6,974 bases of DNA from an uncultured Eubacteriales bacterium (GTDB taxonomy: Bacteria; Bacillota; Clostridia; Oscillospirales; CAG-272). This document shows, in pieces, positions 6,959 through 6,974 of this stretch; position 1 is the stretch's first letter, and the number at the start of each line of letters is the position of its first letter. The position numbers and the translations under genes were made by a program. The stretch covers positions 1 through 6,974 of the forward strand of contig CAKRMZ010000055.1 of the NCBI GenBank assembly GCA_934365155.1, read 5' to 3'. The notes under the pieces are model-generated. The model saw only the letters and a list, made by a program, of their open reading frames with translations, was not told where the DNA came from and made no database searches.

Positions 6959-6974
6959 AAGGCGCCGAGCCCGG
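6959..6974 (+). terminator. Possible first arm of a terminator, cut by the window edge
   Basis: After the SASP stop, an A/G-rich stretch leads into the block AAGGCGCCGAGCCCGG, far more GC-rich than anything else in the intergenic DNA. This is what the 5' arm of a strong intrinsic terminator would look like, but the matching arm and T-run would lie beyond the window, so it is unproven. Confidence 0.35.

Overview
The window looks like ordinary core chromosome of a Gram-positive, endospore-forming Firmicute, most likely of the class Clostridia. Three things point there: an alpha/beta-type small acid-soluble spore protein (SASP), a class A penicillin-binding protein with a basic N-terminus and a Cys-containing C-terminal extension, and moderately AT-leaning DNA with A/T-rich intergenic regions and clear Shine-Dalgarno sequences. 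I cannot name a genus from the sequence alone. There is no sign of a phage, IS element, CRISPR array, tRNA or rRNA.

All three genes are on the + strand. (1) Positions 1-68 are a short leader, perhaps with the tail of an upstream gene. They are followed by dnaE (69-3659), the replicative DNA polymerase III alpha subunit, complete at 1196 aa. It has an apparently intact PHP domain, the three polymerase Asp residues and an internal clamp-binding motif. (2) The 141-bp gap at 3660-3800 holds a good sigma-A-type promoter (TTGACT, 17 bp, TAAAAT), a second extended -10 element and the ribosome binding site of the next gene. (3) A bifunctional class A PBP (3801-6506, 901 aa) has all GT51 glycosyltransferase and transpeptidase motifs. 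It ends in a Cys-containing region and a low-complexity Ser/Thr/Lys/Asp tail. Its start is best placed at the ATG at 3801, not the in-frame GTG at 3795. (4) The 241-bp gap at 6507-6747 is AT-rich and unusually full of perfect inverted repeats. It includes an extended -10 element next to a 15-bp palindrome, two competing stem-loops, and a near-perfect palindrome just before the SASP ribosome binding site. (5) A 64-aa SASP gene (6748-6942) is followed at the window edge by a GC-rich block that may be the first arm of a terminator.

The genes act in separate processes: chromosome replication, cell-wall synthesis, and protection of spore DNA. Separate promoter signals and the gaps between them suggest they are not one tight operon, although I see no convincing terminator after dnaE or after the PBP gene. 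I found no clearly new biological system. The points most worth a second look are the SASP leader structures, the non-consensus residue at the SASP protease site, and the Cys/His cluster in the PBP C-terminal region.
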